Assembly (NCBI GenBank): GCA_016712625.1
Contig: JADJQQ010000017.1
Location: forward strand, 1-27,984
From: Candidatus Competibacteraceae bacterium
Lineage (GTDB): Bacteria; Pseudomonadota; Gammaproteobacteria; Competibacterales; Competibacteraceae
Direction of reading: 5' to 3'
DNA length: 27,984 nt
Both the position numbers and the translations under genes were made by a program. Below are positions 26,849-27,984 of this stretch, piece after piece. Position 1 is the stretch's first letter; the number at the start of each line of letters is the position of its first letter. The notes beneath the pieces are model-generated. The model did not search any database, had not been told where the DNA came from, and worked only from the letters and a program-made list of their open reading frames with translations.

Positions 26849-27984
26849 AGACCAGATTGTGCATCCGCCGTTTCAGCGTGTATACACTAAGCTCGATACC
26901 TCGCGATGATATTGCCGTGCCGAATTTTCCAGCTGGTGGGTGGCTGGCCGAGGTCGATTTTCGATGATGCCGATAGTTAGTGTAGGGATAGCGATGGTCA
27001 TCGCGGGGCTTGGGCTACCAAGATGCCCATGTCGCCGCAGAGTTCTGCTTTCGTGGTGGCCAGCTTTATCGAACAATTTCCAGGTCTCCCTTGGACAATG
27101 CTGGTCGTGCCGGTGCAATGCGGTCGGCCATGGGGAAGGCCTACTGGCGCTTGAGTTCCGCTGAATACGGCAACTGTTATACCAGAGCGCTTGTAAAAAG
27201 TGGTTGTAATCCGGCGGCTGGATGCCCGGTTGCGGTAAGAGCGTCCTCCCCGGGGATATTTTCCAGGATCGAGTGGTGGCGGAACAAAACCGGGATGGCG
27301 GCGCAGTTTGAGGGTGCGGTTCGACCTCGGCGTAGCCGGTGCGGCCGCCGTCTGATTCAGCAGCTCGATAAAGCGCAGTTGGTCGTACGACCGTTGCTGT
27401 ACCTGAATCATCGCTTCATGCGGCGGCGGTGGGAGTGCGCTGTAGCTGGAGTTCGCCCTCTTGCACCTTATGCGCAAAAACGCCAGTTGCTGATGAACGG
27501 TTTGACCGGCGCTGGCGCCTTTGATAGGCGATGTCGGCGTTGGGAGCGTGGTGAGATAGCGATTGGTCGGGAAGTCCTGAACCAGCCACGCGCTGCGGTT
27601 TGTTCCGCCGCGCCAGTAGTCAGCCGGGTTTCGCGCTTCGGCGAGCAGTAGCGTTGGATCGCCGGATTGAGGTCGACCACTTATCCGCCGGCTGGCTGGC
27701 GCATCGTCGAGCGGGCGCGTGGGTGGGCGGATTACGTGATTTTCGCCATTCTGGCGGCTGTGTTCGGGCGCGCGGGTGAAATCTCGCCGGAGTCGCAGCT
27801 GGAAGCGTCCGTAGCCGGGGAGTCAGAATGCAAGCATCCGCAGCCGCTGGGGAATCGTACCGCTGGCGGGGCGGTCTGTAATCGTATTTGTCTGGCGGTT
27901 GGGGAACGGCGAGGAGCCGTTCTGACCCATTGGGCCAGCGTTCCGCGTGTTGAAAGCGGCGGTCGCCACCAGCGCGCCCAATCC
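26849..27984. other. Unassigned region, possibly a heavily broken gene
   Basis: No credible long gene was found in about 1.1 kb. On the minus strand some stretches look coding-like when frames are switched, for example LLLAEARNPADYWRGGTNRS, WLVQDFPTNRYLTT and, just before patB, RGIELSVYTLKRRMHNLVY followed by a stop at about 26849. I could not place them in a family. If the error density of amtB and patB continues here, a real gene would be unreadable by eye. Plus-strand frames show no recognisable domain. Confidence 0.3.

Noticed and set aside
27010..27651. 213-codon plus-strand open frame
   Set aside because: It is Arg-rich with no domain or start signal. The opposite strand has more coding-like fragments, so I left the region unassigned.
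1..27984. CRISPR arrays, tRNA and rRNA genes
   Set aside because: I looked for regularly spaced direct repeats and for tRNA-like or rRNA-like conserved stretches and saw none.

Overview
The window is GC-rich (roughly 60% or more in the genes) and reads as a gammaproteobacterial chromosome segment. Family content (Uup, AmtB, a PatB/MalY aminotransferase, SWIM-finger proteins, several type II toxin-antitoxin pairs) fits an environmental lineage; Competibacteraceae is only a guess. Many genes can be read clearly only by joining two or more frames. Most breaks look like single lost bases. Some genes (uup, vapBC, hicBA, the RT) are clean, while amtB, patB and the left-end transposase are heavily broken. 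I therefore give whole-gene spans and note the breaks; whether they are sequencing errors or real decay cannot be settled from this sequence.

Left part (1-8900): a Tn5-like IS4-family transposase fragment at the edge, a decayed UPF0175/DUF3368 toxin-antitoxin pair, a SWIM zinc-finger protein, a GNAT acetyltransferase, a PaaI-type thioesterase, an exported SH3-like protein, a small conserved protein, a pyrimidine-dimer-glycosylase-like protein, a small zinc-ribbon protein, the ABC-F ATPase Uup, a Gly-rich membrane protein, and a run of small toxin-antitoxin genes (vapBC, an antitoxin whose toxin is cut to 15 codons, hicBA).

Centre (8999-23712, all on the minus strand): the main interest, a retron locus. 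Between a chalcone-isomerase-like gene and a reverse transcriptase lies a textbook msr-msd RNA: an 18-bp a1/a2 inverted repeat encloses a small-hairpin msr and a long msd hairpin with a 24-bp perfect stem, behind a promoter with a perfect TTGACA box. The RT carries the retron motifs NAxxH, YADD and VTG. It overlaps a WGR-domain gene, which is followed at once by a ~950-residue armadillo/HEAT-like protein; upstream is a winged-helix plus SWIM zinc-finger protein. RT + ARM + WH-SWIM is the gene set I recall for type XIII retrons. This copy adds a WGR protein and, beyond an inserted-looking hicAB and excalibur-domain cassette, a ~2,100-residue WD40-HEAT protein. A plausible model, untested, is that msDNA, WGR and SWIM parts sense nucleic-acid damage or phage action and the repeat proteins form a scaffold or effector.

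Right part (23713-27984): a regulatory gap with a sigma-54-like promoter, a badly broken amtB, a convergent badly broken patB, and about 1.1 kb that I could not assign.
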